A stretch of 64,000 nucleotides of DNA from Pseudomonadota bacterium. GTDB lineage: Bacteria > Pseudomonadota > Alphaproteobacteria > Rhizobiales > Xanthobacteraceae. Where the stretch lies: positions 1 to 64,000 of the forward strand of contig JAGXAJ010000006.1 in the NCBI GenBank assembly GCA_018971625.1, written 5' to 3'. Positions 62,598 to 64,000 of the stretch are shown here, one piece after another (within the stretch, counting starts at the first letter, position 1; the number at the start of each line of letters is the position of its first letter). A program made the translations under genes and the position numbers. Under the pieces are notes generated by a model, which worked only from the letters and a program-made list of their open reading frames with translations, did not search any database and had not been told where the DNA came from.

Positions 62598-63530
62598 ATG
62601 CATCCCCTGTTCCTACGCACCCGAGTGCATCTGCGCGACGCAGGCAAATGGCTTGGTGAGACCGCGGTCGGTGGCTTGACCATCGCGCTCTTGCGCACGA
62701 CGCGTTATTTCGATCCCATCAAGACGGCAAACCTGTTCGGCCGCATCGCCCGCCTGATCGGCCCCCTTTTGCCTGAGCAGCGGATCGGCCGCGCCAATTT
62801 GACCGCCGCCTTCCCCGAAAAAACGCCGCAGGAGATCGAAACCATCCTTGCCGGTGTCTGGGACAATCTCGGCCGCGTCGGGGCCGAATTTGCTCACATC
62901 GATCACATTTGGGATTACGATCCGGCGCATCCCGAGAAGAGCCGCATCGAGATCGCGCCGCGCACGCACGAATTGTTCGCGCGGCTGAAAAACGACGGAA
63001 AGCCCGCGCTGGTCTTCGCCAGCCATCTCGGTAATTGGGAGTTTCCGGCGCTCGCCGGGCCCGCGCATGGCGTGGATTCTGCAGTGCTGTATCGCCGACC
63101 CAACAGCGCCGCCGCCGATCGCATCATCAACGAAATGCGCCGGGTCAACATGGGGGAGCTAATTCCGGCCGGCCGCGAGGCCCCATTCCGGCTTGCCGAG
63201 GCACTGGAACGGGGCAAGCATGTCGGCATGCTGGTCGACCAGTATTGGACTGGCGGCGTCGAGGTGACATTCTTCGGACGCAAGACCAGGGCCAATCCGA
63301 CGCTGGCGCGGCTGCGGCGGCACGTCGAATGCCCGATCCATGGCGCGCGGATCATCCGCTTGCCAGGCAATCGTTTCCGCGCCGAGCTATCCGAAGAAGT
63401 GCAGCCGGTACGGGACGCAGCCGGAGAGATCGATATTCAGGGCACGATGCAGGCGATTACTTCGGTGGTCGAGGACTGGATCCGCGAATATCCGGATCAG
63501 TGGCTCTGGCTGCATCGCCGCTGGCGATAG
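62598..63530 (+). CDS. lpxXL: Lipid A very-long-chain acyltransferase (LpxXL)
   Basis: Transfers the very-long-chain hydroxy-fatty acyl group from AcpXL to lipid A at the inner membrane. It belongs to the LpxL/HtrB family. The catalytic HX4(D/E) motif is His143-Glu148 in FASHLGNWEFPAL. Further conserved segments are EALERGKHVGMLVDQYWTGGVEVTFFGR and REYPDQWLWLHRRWR at the C-terminus. The protein has 310 residues with an N-terminal membrane-associated segment. It is the last gene of the cluster and is convergent with petA. Confidence 0.94.
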   Translation: MHPLFLRTRVHLRDAGKWLGETAVGGLTIALLRTTRYFDPIKTANLFGRIARLIGPLLPEQRIGRANLTAAFPEKTPQEIETILAGVWDNLGRVGAEFAHIDHIWDYDPAHPEKSRIEIAPRTHELFARLKNDGKPALVFASHLGNWEFPALAGPAHGVDSAVLYRRPNSAAADRIINEMRRVNMGELIPAGREAPFRLAEALERGKHVGMLVDQYWTGGVEVTFFGRKTRANPTLARLRRHVECPIHGARIIRLPGNRFRAELSEEVQPVRDAAGEIDIQGTMQAITSVVEDWIREYPDQWLWLHRRWR

Positions 63531-63555
63531 CAACTCTCGCCCAAGAGGCATGTCG

Positions 63556-63999
63556 TCAAATCTGGACAATCGATGAAAAATCCCAGATGACGTTCGGCGG
63601 ATTTTCGCCGATGCGGAGGGTCTTGTCGTTGACCAGGTGATGCGGCGGCACCGGCAGATTATATGGAGCCGGCACACCGCTATAGACCCGGCCGGCAAGA
63701 TCGTACTTCGAGCCGTGACATGGGCAGAAATATCCGCCCGGCCAGTCTGCGGTAGGAACGCTAGCACTTGGGTCGGGGTAGAACAACGGAATGCATCCGA
63801 GATGCGTGCAGATCCCCACGAGCACCCCGTATTCCGGCTTTATCGAGCGATGCCAATTGTCGGCATAAGGTGGCTGCTGACGGGTGCTGGAGTCGGCGTC
63901 CGACAGCCGGCTCAGCAATTTTGGATCCTGAAGCGTTTTGACTGCGGCCGCCGTGCGATTGATGATGAATATGGGCCGGGAACGCCAACGCACGACCGC
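63556..63999 (-). CDS. petA: Rieske iron-sulfur subunit of the cytochrome bc1 complex, 5' end outside the window
   Basis: Carries electrons from ubiquinol to cytochrome c1 on the periplasmic face. The [2Fe-2S] ligands are in CTHLGC (GVLVGICTHLGCIPLFYPD) and CPCHGS (GGYFCPCHGSKYDLAGRVYSG), each box giving one Cys and one His ligand, with the second cysteine pair forming the disulfide. PPNVIWDFSS closes the domain. The N-terminal membrane anchor and the start codon lie beyond 64000. The visible part, from VRWRSRPIFIINRT, is undamaged. Confidence 0.96.
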   Translation of the reverse strand, partial: AVVRWRSRPIFIINRTAAAVKTLQDPKLLSRLSDADSSTRQQPPYADNWHRSIKPEYGVLVGICTHLGCIPLFYPDPSASVPTADWPGGYFCPCHGSKYDLAGRVYSGVPAPYNLPVPPHHLVNDKTLRIGENPPNVIWDFSSIVQI

Positions 64000-64000
64000 C

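Overview
The window is high-GC alphaproteobacterial DNA, most like Bradyrhizobium and its relatives (Nitrobacteraceae). The evidence is: the acpXL-fabZXL-fabF2XL-fabF1XL-lpxXL cluster for very-long-chain fatty acids of lipid A; the ppx-rlmE pair; Irr-type AT-rich boxes upstream of an iron receptor; and several families of intergenic palindromes of the kind common in that group. No database search was possible, so family names rest on recognised motifs and gene context.

Layout. 1-9 kb: the end of an unknown gene, a decayed cyoD, an MDR oxidoreductase, guaB, an MFS exporter, a lytic transglycosylase, rlmE and ppx. 9-16 kb: a solitary type II CoxL-like molybdoenzyme, a hotdog protein, a YaiI protein, an ABC-F ATPase, a D-threonine-aldolase-like gene reduced to its two ends, and a BaiN-type flavoprotein. 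16-25 kb: minus-strand acyl-CoA and valine catabolism (SDR, MaoC, acyl-CoA synthetase, mmsB, 3-hydroxyisobutyryl-CoA hydrolase, isobutyryl-CoA dehydrogenase, mmsA) with a TetR regulator. 25-34 kb: scrambled remnants (an enoyl-CoA hydratase/MFS chimera, a gutted acyl-CoA dehydrogenase, a collapsed sugar ABC transporter) among intact CaiB transferase, thiolase, a denD-like gene and a sugar-acid dehydratase. 34-42 kb: a site-2 protease and a complete ferric-siderophore uptake operon (receptor, PiuC, ExbB, ExbD, TonB). 42-47 kb: a MarR-linked RND efflux pump. 47-49 kb: a Liv-type binding protein whose permease and ATPase genes have collapsed into one livH-livF fusion, then tRNA-Gln(CTG). 49-52 kb: an accessory stretch of small proteins (GYF, YfbU, small membrane proteins). 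52-59 kb: an aroG pseudogene with an intact aromatic attenuation leader, a beta-carbonic anhydrase, a HerA-type ATPase, an AhpD-like enzyme, a ParB-like protein and a KirBac channel. 59-64 kb: the VLCFA/lipid A cluster and the truncated Rieske gene petA.

Two features stand out. First, at least six loci look like deletion scars, with gene ends preserved and the middles gone (DSD1-like, ECH/MFS, acyl-CoA dehydrogenase, sugar ABC, livH-livF, aroG). Small frameshifts add to these in cyoD, the MaoC gene and the KirBac gene. Second, an aromatic leader peptide (FSWFYYF) followed by a terminator hairpin precedes aroG; the enzyme itself has lost its GPCSIHD motif to what looks like a 7-bp slippage deletion. 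Some single-base frameshifts may be sequencing errors, but the large junctions are harder to explain that way.
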